Part shown: positions 12,108 to 23,261 of the stretch, in pieces
Numbering within the stretch: the first letter of the stretch is position 1
Layout: each line of letters starts with the position of its first letter
Assembly (NCBI GenBank): GCA_036365515.1
Contig: CM070873.1
Location: forward strand, 39,935,807-39,999,806
DNA: 64,000 nucleotides
Source of the DNA: Torymus aiolomorphi
Taxonomy: Eukaryota; Arthropoda; Insecta; Hymenoptera; Torymidae
Direction of reading: 5' to 3'
Made by a program: the position numbers and the translations under genes
Notes under the pieces: generated by a model
What the model saw: only the letters and a program-made list of their open reading frames with translations
The model's database searches: none
What the model was told of the DNA's origin: nothing

Positions 12108-12187
12108 AGTTAGTGAATAATTATATGTTGGACATTTAATCATGAATTTTCGTGATTTAATATCCAGCATATAATTAATCACTAACT
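12108..12187. other. 80-nt precursor-miRNA-sized hairpin
   Basis: Two 39-nt arms (12108-12146 and 12149-12187) pair at 36 positions, including two G-U wobbles, with three single mismatches at arm positions 10, 26 and 30. The nominal loop is 2 nt; terminal A-U pairs would open it further. Length and scattered mismatches resemble a microRNA precursor, but a tiny MITE also gives this shape, and the ends AGTTAGTGA / TCACTAACT look like transposon termini. Either strand could form the hairpin. Without small-RNA data the transposon reading is slightly favoured. Confidence 0.5.
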
Positions 12188-13190
12188 TGTCTTGATGGAA
12201 GGTAATAACAAGGGCTGATGAAAATTTGATGCAATTACGAATTTATTTACAACATTACATATTAAATTATTTAATTTGCCGCTCGTATATCTATCCCGAG
12301 TAGCTATTGCCCGCTGAGAGTTATACGGTAACGCAAATTGCGTTTTAATTACTGCGAAATTAATATTAATTTTGTAATGCTAGCAACTAATACTTTCGCC
12401 GGTGAAACATTTCGATCCCTTCGACAAGGTTGCTGTAAAATTAATACCCCCGGTGGATTTATTCAATACAAGCCTTCCCCCTTAGCTAAACGAAAAAAAT
12501 GTCCCGTAAAGAATCGAGAAATTCAAGCCCCGCTACATCCGATTACATCTCGGAGCGCAAGCTTTTCCCCCTATCCATAATATTGTTCAATCTCGAAAAA
12601 ATTTAGGTCGCGCTCTCCCCATGGCAACGCAGCTCTGTCTTTGTCCTAATTGTCCATATTATTTTTTCTCAAGAGCTGCACTCAATTTTAAAGAGCGCGC
12701 GTATAGTATGAATATGATAATTTGGGACTATCAAATAATCGCAGTTCCAAAAGTGACATTTCCACGACTGTTTATGTTTTAGAGAAACAGTTGCGAAGAA
12801 TTTTCGTTCCACGATGTATGCGTTGAGTTATGTCATTGGGAAGTTAAAGTTTGCGAGTGGAAATTTTCGTTTCGAAAAAATATTGGCGTAAAGTTTTTCA
12901 AAAGAAGAAATTTGTTTTCAGACTAACTTGGGGAAGATAAAGTCAAAGTATTTTGCATTGCAAACAACATTTTAAAAAATATAGATGTAGAGCTTTTTGA
13001 GAAAGCAAATGAAACGAATTTGGGAATAACTATGTTGATGCTTTTGATTTATGGGAAATAACAAAGAATTCGAATTCTCATCACTATAAAATGGCCATTA
13101 CATCAGTTATTCAAACACTAATGGATGGCAAAATAAAAAATAAAAAATAAAATACTATGATTATATTGTAAATTAAAAAATTAATTTAGT
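12188..13190. other. Non-coding stretch
   Basis: No gene is recognised. The DNA is mixed to AT-rich, with a weak CpG-containing patch at 12290-12700 and AT-rich DNA with (AAAAAT)n-like words near 13130. Nothing else is supportable. Confidence 0.4.
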
Positions 13191-13534
13191 GTATTACGCA
13201 CCAAGGGAGGAAAAAACTTGGACAGTCCACAGCTCGTGTAAATTGCCACCCTCGCCTTCGGCTCGGGTGGCAATTTACACGAGCTGGGGGCTGGCCAATT
13301 TTACTCCCGTGGTGCGTATACTATTTTTCGCCATACCCGGGCCGAAAACACCACATTCCCGTTTTTGAGCCGGGCGGGAATGTGGCACTTTCAGCCAGGG
13401 TATGGCGAAATAGTATATTATGCACCTAGGGAGTAAAAGTAAAGAATGTTTCAGATCGCATGTAAATTGTCACCCGAGCCGAAAGCAAACATGCGGTCTA
13501 GGGCATTCTTTATTTTCTCCCGTGGTGAGTATAC
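13191..13534. repeat. Three head-to-tail palindromes sharing TATACTATTT junctions
   Basis: Palindrome 1 (13191-13321) has a 21-bp perfect stem (13231-13251 with 13265-13285) around a small CGCCTTCGGC loop, plus outer arms ending GCACCA..GGGAG. Palindrome 2 (13317-13417) pairs TATTTTTCGCCATACCC with its complement and contains CCACATTCCCG arms. Palindrome 3 (13413-13534) pairs TAAAGAATG and GCATGT blocks and again has GCACC..GGGAG ends. A half unit starting TATACTATTT follows to about 13590. Units overlap at AGTATA. Relatives of the junction word occur at 15.7, 16.5 and 58.5 kb. This is probably a foldback transposon family or a palindromic satellite; no protein is encoded. Confidence 0.75.
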
Positions 13535-14155
13535 TATTTTTTTGCCTGACGAGGCCGAAAATAGAACCTTTGCGATCGGGCGCCGGGAAGAAAAGTGGTA
13601 GGAGAGAAGCGGCTTGGTTGACGCGGTGGTTTCGATGGCGCACCTGATTATTAGAATTATTATTCAGATTTTTGGCATGCAAGCTAGTTTTTCTTAATTA
13701 AAAATACAAAATTAATAAACACACACAAAACTATTAATATTGGAGCCTATTCTGATAAAATATTAAGAAAAGTATTTTTGAGTCACTTTTCATGTGGTCA
13801 GTATCATGTTCGAAATTGATCAGTTGACAAATCTGAAATGCTATGATAATAAAAACAAATACGCCATAACATAGTTTAATTTATTTACTTTCATATAGTA
13901 AAACTCGATTATTACATTTATTTATTTATAATTAGGAAATAAGTTAAAATAATAAAAAAGTCCGAAGTGGCTTGATTGGCGCAGGCATGAAAATACACCG
14001 CCTAGCTTTTATTTATCAAAATGAGTGCATTCTTATATTCTGTTGTTATAATGTTTACGCATTAAGTGTATTATTTCATATTTTTACTCGCGCAGCCAGT
14101 GTGTATAAAGTAAGATCGTCCTTCAGAAAATATTTTGAGGGCATGATTATTTAGA
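13535..14155. other. Half palindrome unit, then AT-rich DNA
   Basis: Positions 13535-13650 continue the palindromic family (GAGGCCGAAAATAG, GGGCGCCGGG) without a matching right arm. The rest is AT-rich with no recognisable feature until the transposase relic. Confidence 0.4.
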
Positions 14156-14325
14156 TGGGCAAGATTGCAAAAAAATACAATCAATTGGGACAAAGATAAG
14201 TTGGAAAGTGCTATAAATGATGTTAAAGACGGAAAGTCTATTCGGGCAAGTGCAGCACATTAGTTTACTCAAGAAATCTAAAGCCATATACGTGTACGCC
14301 AATCAATCCGCAAGCGGCAGGTTGA
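14156..14325 (+). pseudogene. Decayed pogo/Tigger-type transposase N-terminus
   Basis: Read from 14156, the frame gives NTINWDKDKLESAINDV then KDGKSIRASAAH before a stop at 14261. This fits the helix-turn-helix (psq/CENP-B N-terminal) domain of pogo-like transposases, whose usual pattern is a Trp, then an acidic stretch with Leu, AI..V..G..S.R.AA. After the stop the same frame continues with FTQEI, another stop at 14279, and a basic segment RVRQSIRKRQVE ending at a third stop. No catalytic DDE region is seen downstream. I infer an old, dead insertion; the assignment rests on about 35 residues read by eye. Confidence 0.5.
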
Positions 14326-15565
14326 ATGACGCAAATTTTTTTTTTAATAAATCGTTTATATTCAATAACTTGTAAATGCTATGCTGTAAAAAAGTTTTTA
14401 GTTCGATACAGTAGATGTTTGGCTACCTTCACGTATAGTTCATTTTATGTTTTAACTATTTTTTCATTTAAATAATCAAGGACAAAGGTTAGGTGCGTCA
14501 ATCATGCCGCTTCTCCCCTACTCTCGGCCCGCTAGGCAAAAAATATTTATTGGTTTTATTGCCTCTCTTCCGTTATTCCAAATAGGTTCGAAACACCTTC
14601 TTTTTCACTCTTGCTTATAGAAGAGCCCAAACTTATCTTGACTTATTAACCGCCAAATTACGCATCCACTCATCGCATTCTACCCTTACCTAAAGAAAAA
14701 AAACAACACGAAATTAGGAGCTCCGCTTTTGATTTCTCATCCGCGTAAAATTGGTACCCTCTCCGCATACTCGACAAAGCCAAGAAGGAAGCTCACACGA
14801 AATTGAGTTTAAAAATGTTTGATGTCAGTTGCGCGGCGGGCAGGGGACGTAATTAGATCAGGCCGCGAGTAATGCGACGAAAACGCGCGCATGCACGAGA
14901 GCCTCATAAAAGTAGGGATCAAAATAATGAGAGATAATAGCTTATGTTTTTTTGCTCTCTTTCTCTCTTTTCCAAGAAACGCGCGTGTACGACTGAATAT
15001 CACGAAGCATCTCAAGAACCTATGTATATATTCCCGATTAACCCGCCCGACAACGAAACACTCGACTTTGCTGCGGTATTTTCACGAGGTAGAGAAACGG
15101 GTAGGAGGAGAAGAGATGTGCGTTCGTTGAATATGAATCAAGTTGATGCAATTTCGCGAGCGAGCAGAGAAATTAGCGTGCTTCTCTCGTTGGCACGTTG
15201 AACGCCCGAGTGTTTTTTGAATGCTGGGAACACGCACCGTGTTTGTACAAGGGAACGATGGTTTGGTGGATTGCTTGCCGAGCAAGAATGAGACGGAGAA
15301 GTCTTCGAATTTTGGGGGGCCTTTGTGCCTTGTTTATTCTTAATAGATACTTTACTGCTGAAGTAAATTCTAATGCCATCCATTTACATTCTCTTACATA
15401 TATGCTTGGCGATGGATATGTGATTATCTTTGTTATTTGATTTCTTTATGTTTTCAAATAATTACACGACATCAATTTTGCTTCCTTATATAGCTAGTCA
15501 AATGCATTTTTTCATTGTTGATCATTTTTAAGTGTAAACATCTGTATTAATCTTATTTTTCCGCC
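14326..15565. other. Non-coding stretch with an island near 15 kb
   Basis: Positions 14330-14480 are AT-rich and might include more of the dead transposon. An island at 14500-15340 has C-rich DNA on the left and G-rich DNA on the right. No gene is recognised. Confidence 0.45.
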
Positions 15566-15745
15566 CTTTAACCTCAAAATGCCATCTTAAATGTCATTTT
15601 GCGGCCTCGGACGGAAAAATACGTTACTGAAACGTGGACGTAAGAGAATTTTTACCTCATGCGACTTTTCGGCCTCGCTTCGCTCGGCCGAAAAACGTCG
15701 CATGAGGTAAATAATCCTCTTCCGCCCGCCTTAGTAATATACTAT
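15566..15745. repeat. Half-copy of the 317-bp palindrome family
   Basis: From the central words AAATGCCATCTTAAATGTCA to the terminal TTAGTAATATACTATTT this stretch matches 58352-58523 almost base for base; I count three differences over about 155 bp from GTCATTTTG on. The copy holds the inner hairpin whose arms are TTACCTCATGCGAC and its complement around a GGCCTCGCTTCGCTCGGCC core. The other half of the palindrome is missing here. High similarity over 43 kb of distance suggests recent movement or conversion. Confidence 0.8.
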
Positions 15746-16537
15746 TTCTTACTCGCCCACCCGAAAGTACGTACTTCCGGCCCGCATCTCCGGGCCGAAA
15801 GAGAAACTTTCGCATCCTATTTTAGACCAACCGCGCGCTCTGATTGGCTGCCGAAATTTCCTGACCCGCGGCGCTTGAGCGCCCGCACGCACGTCCGAGG
15901 AAAGATGTTTGTGCGGTGTGAAGGTTAGACACGTACGAAATAAACAGAGGAAAGTGTACGGGTGACGAGAAAGAAGGGTTAGTTGAAATAAAAAGTGGTG
16001 TTGTTTGATCGTGGTCATTGTTTTTTCCTCTTGTTTCCTACACGTACTTTCGAGTCGTGTAGAAACAATTAAGTAAACGTACGTACGGGAGCGTCTGAGG
16101 AAAATATGTTTGTGTGGTGTGAAGGTTAGACACGTACGAAATAGACAGAGAAAAGTGTACGTGTGACGAGAAAAAAGAGTTAGTTGAAATAAAAAGTGGT
16201 GTTGTCCTTTTTTAATGAATGTGTTTCTGATACCCGCCCCGACCAGCAAAACGTCGGCTTCGCCTCGATCTTGCAAATGTCGGGCGGGCATCAAACCATC
16301 TGTGTAACAGCGAAAGTAGCAGAAGGCCAAAAAACCAGCTCTCCACGCCGGGCCGAAACAAAAAACAGTCGGTAATATCGACCGAGCTACCCAAAGCGGC
16401 CGACAGAGGCAGTACTATCGAGCGGGCCGAAAGAAAAACTAACACTCAAACACAGCTAGCAGACGACAACGCAATTTTATCAATTATTTAACAATTACAG
16501 AACGTACTTTCGGCCGGGGAGTAAGAAAAATAGTATA
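15738..16537. mobile_element. Composite foldback element with TATACTATTT ends
   Basis: The left end TATACTATTTCTTACTC (15738) is mirrored by GAGTAAGAAAAATAGTATA ending at 16537, and CCGAAAGTACG by CGTACTTTCGG just inside, giving TIRs of about 33 bp. The interior carries a 116-bp direct repeat (15889-16004 and 16090-16205, offset 201 bp) and several copies of GGGCCGAAA. A 193-codon minus-strand frame across it is created by the direct repeat and has no domain. Its ends match the junction word of the 13.2-kb palindromes, so it belongs to the same family. Confidence 0.6.
15889..16205. repeat. 116-bp direct repeat pair
   Basis: Copies at 15889-16004 and 16090-16205 both contain GTGAAGGTTAGACACGTACG and GTTGAAATAAAAAGTGGTGT. 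The 85-bp spacer holds a hairpin (CTACACG with CGTGTAG) near 16040-16075. The copies differ by about a dozen substitutions. It lies inside the composite foldback element. Confidence 0.8.
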
Positions 16538-17100
16538 CAATACTTGGACCGGAAATTGGATGCCCTGGCCGTGCGTCATGCGTAATGTACTATTTGCCGC
16601 GAAGGCGAATAAAACACTATCTAATTGCAGATAATTTTATCCTATTTCATGATTTAGACTAGCAGTTAATTAAGGGGTCTGGACACAGTAGTAGGTCAAA
16701 AAATATCAATAAATTGAATAATTTTTTTAAATATGAAAAAATAATTTAATTCAAAAACTAATTAAAGGACTATCTAGTATATATATTTAAGTAAAAAAAT
16801 ATTCTTTTTAAATTTTTTTTATGAAAAATAGCGGGCTAGCGATGCCGGAACGTAATAATATTTTCTGTAGAGGTGTTTCACGGCGAGATACCTAGCATCC
16901 ACAATTTTTGATCTAGAAATAAAAAAAAATCTCGTTCATCTAAAAAAATACGCAGGGGATTTTTTAAAAATTGATTTTTTTTAAATGCCAAGTATTTGAA
17001 GACAACGCATTCAAGACAGTGCATTAATTAAAAATGAATTTTTTTCTTTTTCCAAAAATAACGACATGACAATATTTTCACATGTGCCTTGTTACAATCT

Positions 17101-17113
17101 CCTCTCTCTCTCA

Positions 17114-17177
<64 letters not shown>
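17101..17177. repeat. (CT)n microsatellite
   Basis: About 30 uninterrupted CT units (17118-17177) after a short imperfect start. A (GA)16 tract at 17511-17542 mirrors it on the other side of a CpG-rich island, so the two could pair as a long stem. Confidence 0.95.
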
Positions 17178-17180
<3 letters not shown>

Positions 17181-17509
17181 TCCACCTCTACTCGTAAGAA
17201 ACCGAAGCACTGACGCCGCTTATTTACCGAGGCGACGACCATATACGGGACGCCACTTCCGTCCAACCAATCCGTACGCGCGCGTCTCATTGACCCGCCA
17301 TCGCGGTAAATCATCGCGAGCGCATCTGTGCCGACGAGTCCTGTAAACGCGCTCGACCGCGTGTACATGCGCGCGCCCGTGCACCTGGTGCACGCACGGT
17401 CATCGAAGGAGCGAGCGAGCGAGCGAGTGAGCCTGCCTTTATTGCGCGTTCGCGTATGCCGCAGTCGTAAAGGCCGGAGATTGCCGGGAAGGGAGGCAGA
17501 GAGACAGAG

Positions 17510-17510
<1 letters not shown>

Positions 17511-17542
<32 letters not shown>
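17511..17542. repeat. (GA)n microsatellite
   Basis: About 16 GA units, the inverted partner of the CT tract at 17118-17177. Confidence 0.95.
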
Positions 17543-17545
<3 letters not shown>

Positions 17546-20500
17546 AGAGAGGAGGTGGAGGAGGATGGAGGGGTGGAAGTTTGTTTTGCGACTGAAGGGA
17601 TGGGCGTGATGAAGGTGGTGGCCGTTGTAATTATTGAGGTGGGTAGTGGATAGGAAGTAGGATTGATTTGAGGTAGCTGTTTAGTTTTGTCTGCTTGGTT
17701 TCGTCTCTTTTGCAATACGATGTAATTGCGTAAAATACAAAGTCAAAATACACAAAGACTTTTCTGGTATTATGAAGACAATAATATTGGTCAGGAAAGG
17801 TAAAACAATGCCCGACTATACCGGTGCTTTATCTACAATTAAATACGAAATTCATCAACATTAAATACGAAAAAATCAAATCTTTTCCAAGTTAACATCC
17901 CATATTATTTTTATATTAAACAAAATCGATTAAATTATACCGATTTTACCAATCAACCCATATTTACATTTATATTGTTAAAAGACATTGAAATGACATC
18001 AGCATTTGGAACGCATTTAAAACATATTTAATCCATATATAAACTTTTTAATAAAAAACTGAATACCAAGACATGTGAAAAATATTATCTTGTGCACTCT
18101 CAGCACACCGACTTGCATGTTCTGACCACCATCAAAGTTCACTCACTCCCCATCTCTCCATCTCCTCCCACAAATCGCCTACCTCCCTTCTCCTTCTCTT
18201 CTCCTTCTTTCTCTCTCTTGCCGTCACCTCTGCACCTCCGGAATTCCAATCGTTTTTCGGCGGGGGCGCGTCGTCTAAATCGAGCCTTTTCGAAAAGCGC
18301 CTTTCCCGACGCTCGCGCGCAATCCGGCGTTTACGATCCGTTTGACCTTCTTTATGAGCCCCCCCCCTCCCTTCCCGCCGTCTGCGTAACGACTCCCAGG
18401 TTGCCGTTTGGCTTTTCCTCTCGCTCTCTCACGTTTCTTTTCTTTCTCTCGGATTGTAGAAGAGAGAGGAGCGTGTCGAGAGGCCGACGTCTCTTGTGCA
18501 TTCGGTTTTTTATGGAGAAGTGACGCAGAGGACGAAGAGGAAGGGGTTGATGCTGATGTTGCTGGTTTTTAATTTAGGAAGTCGAGAGATAGAAAAGAGC
18601 AGTTTGGAGGACGAAAGTCGAGATGTGTAGAGTTCGTATTAATGTTAGTGCAAATATATTTTATACAATAAGCAACGCGTTTTCCCAATGAAACTTCAAA
18701 TTTAAAGTTGCGAATGTTTTGATATTTCAATATTTATATCGATAGACCTTCGAAATTTCTCGATTTTTTATTTACAAAACATATTTATCAGCTCCGATTC
18801 CATATAAAATTATTGCTTATGAAGAGACTATCGGTAAAGCTTAGTAAACACCTCCGTACTCGATCCCCTCAACTTCCTCCCACAATCACCGAAATTCCGC
18901 TATTCCGCAATTCTGCAAGCCCAACGGAATTCCCCAAACGGCAAAAACTCTCGCGCCTCCTGTTCAGATAGGCAGCGAGCGAGCATCTTTAGCTAGAGTA
19001 CGAGAAACGGCGGGCGGAGGAGGAGAACGGGGAGGGCCGATAAGGAACGCACATAAAGACCCGCCGAGGAGATAAGGAAATCGCGCGCGCACGCGGAAGA
19101 AAGAAGTACGCGTCCCGCAGTCTGCAAACTTTATCCACTTTGCATGGTGATGGGCCTTCCGGATTCGGCCGAAAGAGCGAGAGAGGGAGAGAGAGACAAA
19201 ATGACGCTCCGTGAATCGATTTCTTTCCTGCGCTTTTTCCGAGTTGTAGCTGCGTGCGCGGTGGTGGGGGGGGGGGGATATTTACGAGCGACCGAGTCAG
19301 CGCCTCCTTCGATTTTTATGCGTTAATCCGGACCCGTGAGAGCGCAGGCAAATTGAAAAATGATAATTCGAGTGTTTGCAGTAATATAGCGGTTAGAGAG
19401 GCTACAAGATATTTTAGTAAAAGATATTTTTATAATTTATTTTGGCGTGATATGTTTACGCTCGTATTCATTTTAGGAAACGAGTGATGAATTAAACGTT
19501 ATTTTCGAGATAATAGTATTCGCTAGAGGGAAAATTGCATCGGAAGAGAGTTATGCGAATTGTCGAAATTAAATAATTATGATAATCGTTCCTTGTATAA
19601 AGTTCAAATTTTGCCGAATCACTGACGCATGGAATTCTCTATATATTATGTCCGATTTAATATCGAACAAAACAATTGTCATTATGCTTAATAATGGAGA
19701 TATTGAAATTCAAATGGAATACCGTCAATTCCTTTTACGAAATAACGTAGACTATTATTATTTTGAATGATTGTCTAAAATTTACCGAAAATAGTCTTCC
19801 TCGCAAGATGCGTAGGAAAAGGCGTGGTCTCTTCAATTCAACATAGTTTTTAATCTCCCCAACGCAGGTTTATTAGCTTACAAGCCGGGGAGGCGGAGAG
19901 CACAGCAACCCCCGCGCGCACGAGAAACGCGAAATTTCGCATGAGACCCCGGAGAGCGTTTTCCGGTACCAATAATGAAGCGCGCGAGGCGCGTAACTCA
20001 TTCTAATGAGTCCTAGTTTCTGGAATAATTGCTGTTTGACTAAAACATGCGAAATTCAGCGCAGCGGCGAGGGTTCGCGCTGTGTGAATAAACGGTCTAG
20101 ACGCGCTGTATAATAACGAAACGGGTTTAGAAGGGGTTCAAAAAATATTTCGTTACGTTGTTTTTGGATGATGTGATTTTTTATTTGATAAATTGAAAAA
20201 TTGAACATTGTAGTGGTCTGATTAATATAGAATACTTTCACATAGTTTGGAAGATGTATTAATATATGACTAACATAAAAATAGCGCGTTCCCTTCTATT
20301 TGATAATGATATCTCATCATAAAATATACTGGCAGTTAATTTTCTATACGGAATTCACTCAATTGGCAGCTTGAAGGAAAAGTCTCCACCTACAGTTGTG
20401 GGTTCCAGTTGTGAATGCCAACCCTCGCTCATTCTTTTATTTTTAACGTTGTATCGGGCAAGCATACTTCGCGTTAATTCTAACAGAAATTTCCGAAGAA

Positions 20501-23245
20501 GCTACCTTACATCATGCCATGAACATCCATCGCTCCGCTGCTTGACTATACCTCAACGTCGTCGTTCCGAAAAGATTCAGCGTCGTCAAGATGAAGTTCT
20601 TCGCCAACGATTTCGCTCTCTACGAGAATTGTGCCGAAGCTACATCACTTTCATAACTACATCTGGAGTGTTTTTTATGCATTTTTTCTAAGACTTTTTT
20701 CCATTATGAAGTTTCAACAATTTTATTATTTCAATAATCTAATAGACAAGAATTTAATATAAAGTAAAACAAAGGCAATGATATACATTTAATAAAGTAT
20801 ATCATATTCCTCTTATATACTATATTAAACAGACCTATAAATACGCCATAAATAAGCCCATTTACCTCTCAACATGCAAAGAACCATGCACAGACACACC
20901 CTCAATCCCGTAAAAACGAAAAGACTCCCTTTATCCCCTCTCCCTTCTTTACGATGCGCGGGCACGCGTCCACGCTTAAACGGCGACACTCGAAATTTAT
21001 TTCGCGCTCGCTGTCTTTCAGAGTAGCCTCGGATTTACAATGCGCATGCGCGCGGGACGAATCGATTTTCTGGCTACCGCGAAAGGATTCGCGGGGACTT
21101 TGAATTTTGAGCGCGACTTGGTATGCAGATTGATTTTTTTATTGGCCTGAAGGCGCGCGCGCCGGAGAGGATTAAATTTATTGAAATTAGAGAGGATTTT
21201 TATGAGGTTGCATGAGTGAAAGAGAGTGTTTGCGATGACGCTGTAAAAATTTTAAATTATGAGTGGTTATTCTAAAGATTCGAGAAATTTGAAATGAATA
21301 AGTAAAATTAAGCTTCAATTAAATTAAATCAATTGTTCTAAATAATGAAAGAATATTGAAAGACCTTTGTGGATGATATAATGTTTCTGTCAATTACAAA
21401 ACATAAAGGCATCGTATCCTTTCCGAAAATAATGAATAACGAAATAATGAGGTCGAGTAATTGATTTCGTGCACACGATACACATGTGATATACAGTTAC
21501 AGGACTGTGGTTAATAATATCCCTTTGTATTGGCATCCCACGCATTGTCTATTTCTCCTTTGCGTATGGGCGTATCTTACCGTAACGTGTATCATTAGGA
21601 TTTTTACTTTGTAAGTAGAAGATAACGAGCAGTCGTTAACGTATTTATGAGACCAGACATGTACCAGAGTTATTGACAGTCTTTTGAAAGCAAATTTCTC
21701 AAAGAACCATAACGACCAGCTACCGCAAAAAATACCACAATACGCGTGATTCTCGTCCTATTATTCGAGAAAATTCCTCTTCCTTCTACGATCTTTCCAA
21801 TTCCGTATAACCCGTTACGTCAACGACGAGCGAAATTAAATATCAATAAAAGCCACGACGCTGTGTCTCCCGAGACAGTCAAATCCCGATCGCCTACTTC
21901 CTCATCCTCCACGAAACGAATTATCTCTTTCCTCTGTCCTGGCCTCCGTTCGCGCACTTATCCACTCGTCGTCGAAGCCGAGATTCGCTGAGACAATAAG
22001 GCGCGCGCGGGGCTACAACACGCGAGCACTCGACAGACGCGTTATTCAATTACGTGGCCAGACCAGCTCTTCTGCCGGGGAATCTCCACGGGGAGGTAGA
22101 GACGACGACGGGATCATCCGCGACGGTAGAGAAATCGTCGTCGGTAAAAACAAAGCCCGACGAATAGTGCTGGGAAGTCTTGATGTGGACTGGGGCGAAA
22201 GTGATCGCGGAGAATGAGAAGATAATGACTTTTGGTTGTCTACGGGAAGTTGAACTGATGGATTGGCTGGAATATTAGTTTATAATTGAATTAATTAAAG
22301 AAACTTAAGTAAGCAAGCCTTGGTAAGTAAGCAACAGATAAATTCTTAACAGAAATTACATTCGACAAACAAACTCACTCTCGAACGCGGTAAAAGACTT
22401 GAAAGGATTAACAAAATGGTGTTCGCTCTCGAGCCGCGTTTCAATGCCAGGTACACCTTGCTGCTAAATATTTCATGGCTCAATTTACAGCCCTCCGTCT
22501 AAGTTAATTGGTCTATAATTGGAGGGAGAGAGAGAAAGCACGTGGGGTCCGCTGAATTCTTCATTCCGATCGAATAGCTGTTTGTTGCTGAATCTTTAAC
22601 CAATAATTCGGTGCAGGGGTCACTGTCTACTTTGCGACTGTGCAAAAGTGCAGTCACACAAAAATTCGGTCTATCAAATGACTTCGTACATTTATGGCTG
22701 GATTTATATAGAATCAGTTTATAGTTTATTATAGATGTAAATGGAAACAAAGGTTAATCTACTTCTAACGTATTTATAAAGACGGTCTCGAAAATTTTCA
22801 ACGTAATCTTACGTAAATTCATACGAAGCAGAAGCACTTATTATTTCATACAAATTAGCCTGAAAAATCCATACTCAAATGACAACATCGCTCCCCTACT
22901 TTTAATCAGTACGACATTGTTTACATCTCCAACCTCAAGTGTGCTATCTCCACACAGGCCACCACCAACAACGGAGTCTCCGTATTGAGTCCACTCAATG
23001 CTCAGCAACAACTTACCTCCCCTCCTCCTACGCGTAATCTCGAGGACGGCTGCTCAAGGACAGCGTAGGGAGAGCGAGAGAGAGGGAGAGAGAGAGCACT
23101 TCGAACTCAAGGGCCCGTGCTGCCGTCTCCTGTATACATACGTTAATGCGCGTGTAGGCACATCTCTCTCCGGGAATGCGTTACAAGCCGATCATATTGA
23201 ATTAGAGCGAGCGCCCGGGCCGATTGAGAAGCGCCAGACTCATGT

Positions 23246-23261
23246 GGGGGGGGGGGGGGGG
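23246..23261. repeat. 16-base G run
   Basis: An uninterrupted run of G inside a CpG-rich island. Similar shorter G runs occur near 11122 and 19265, always on the plus strand and on the right side of an island. Confidence 0.9.

Noticed and set aside
15749..16330. Minus-strand 193-codon open frame
   Set aside because: Its length comes from translating a direct DNA repeat in a transposon; the protein is two copies of the same string and has no known domain.
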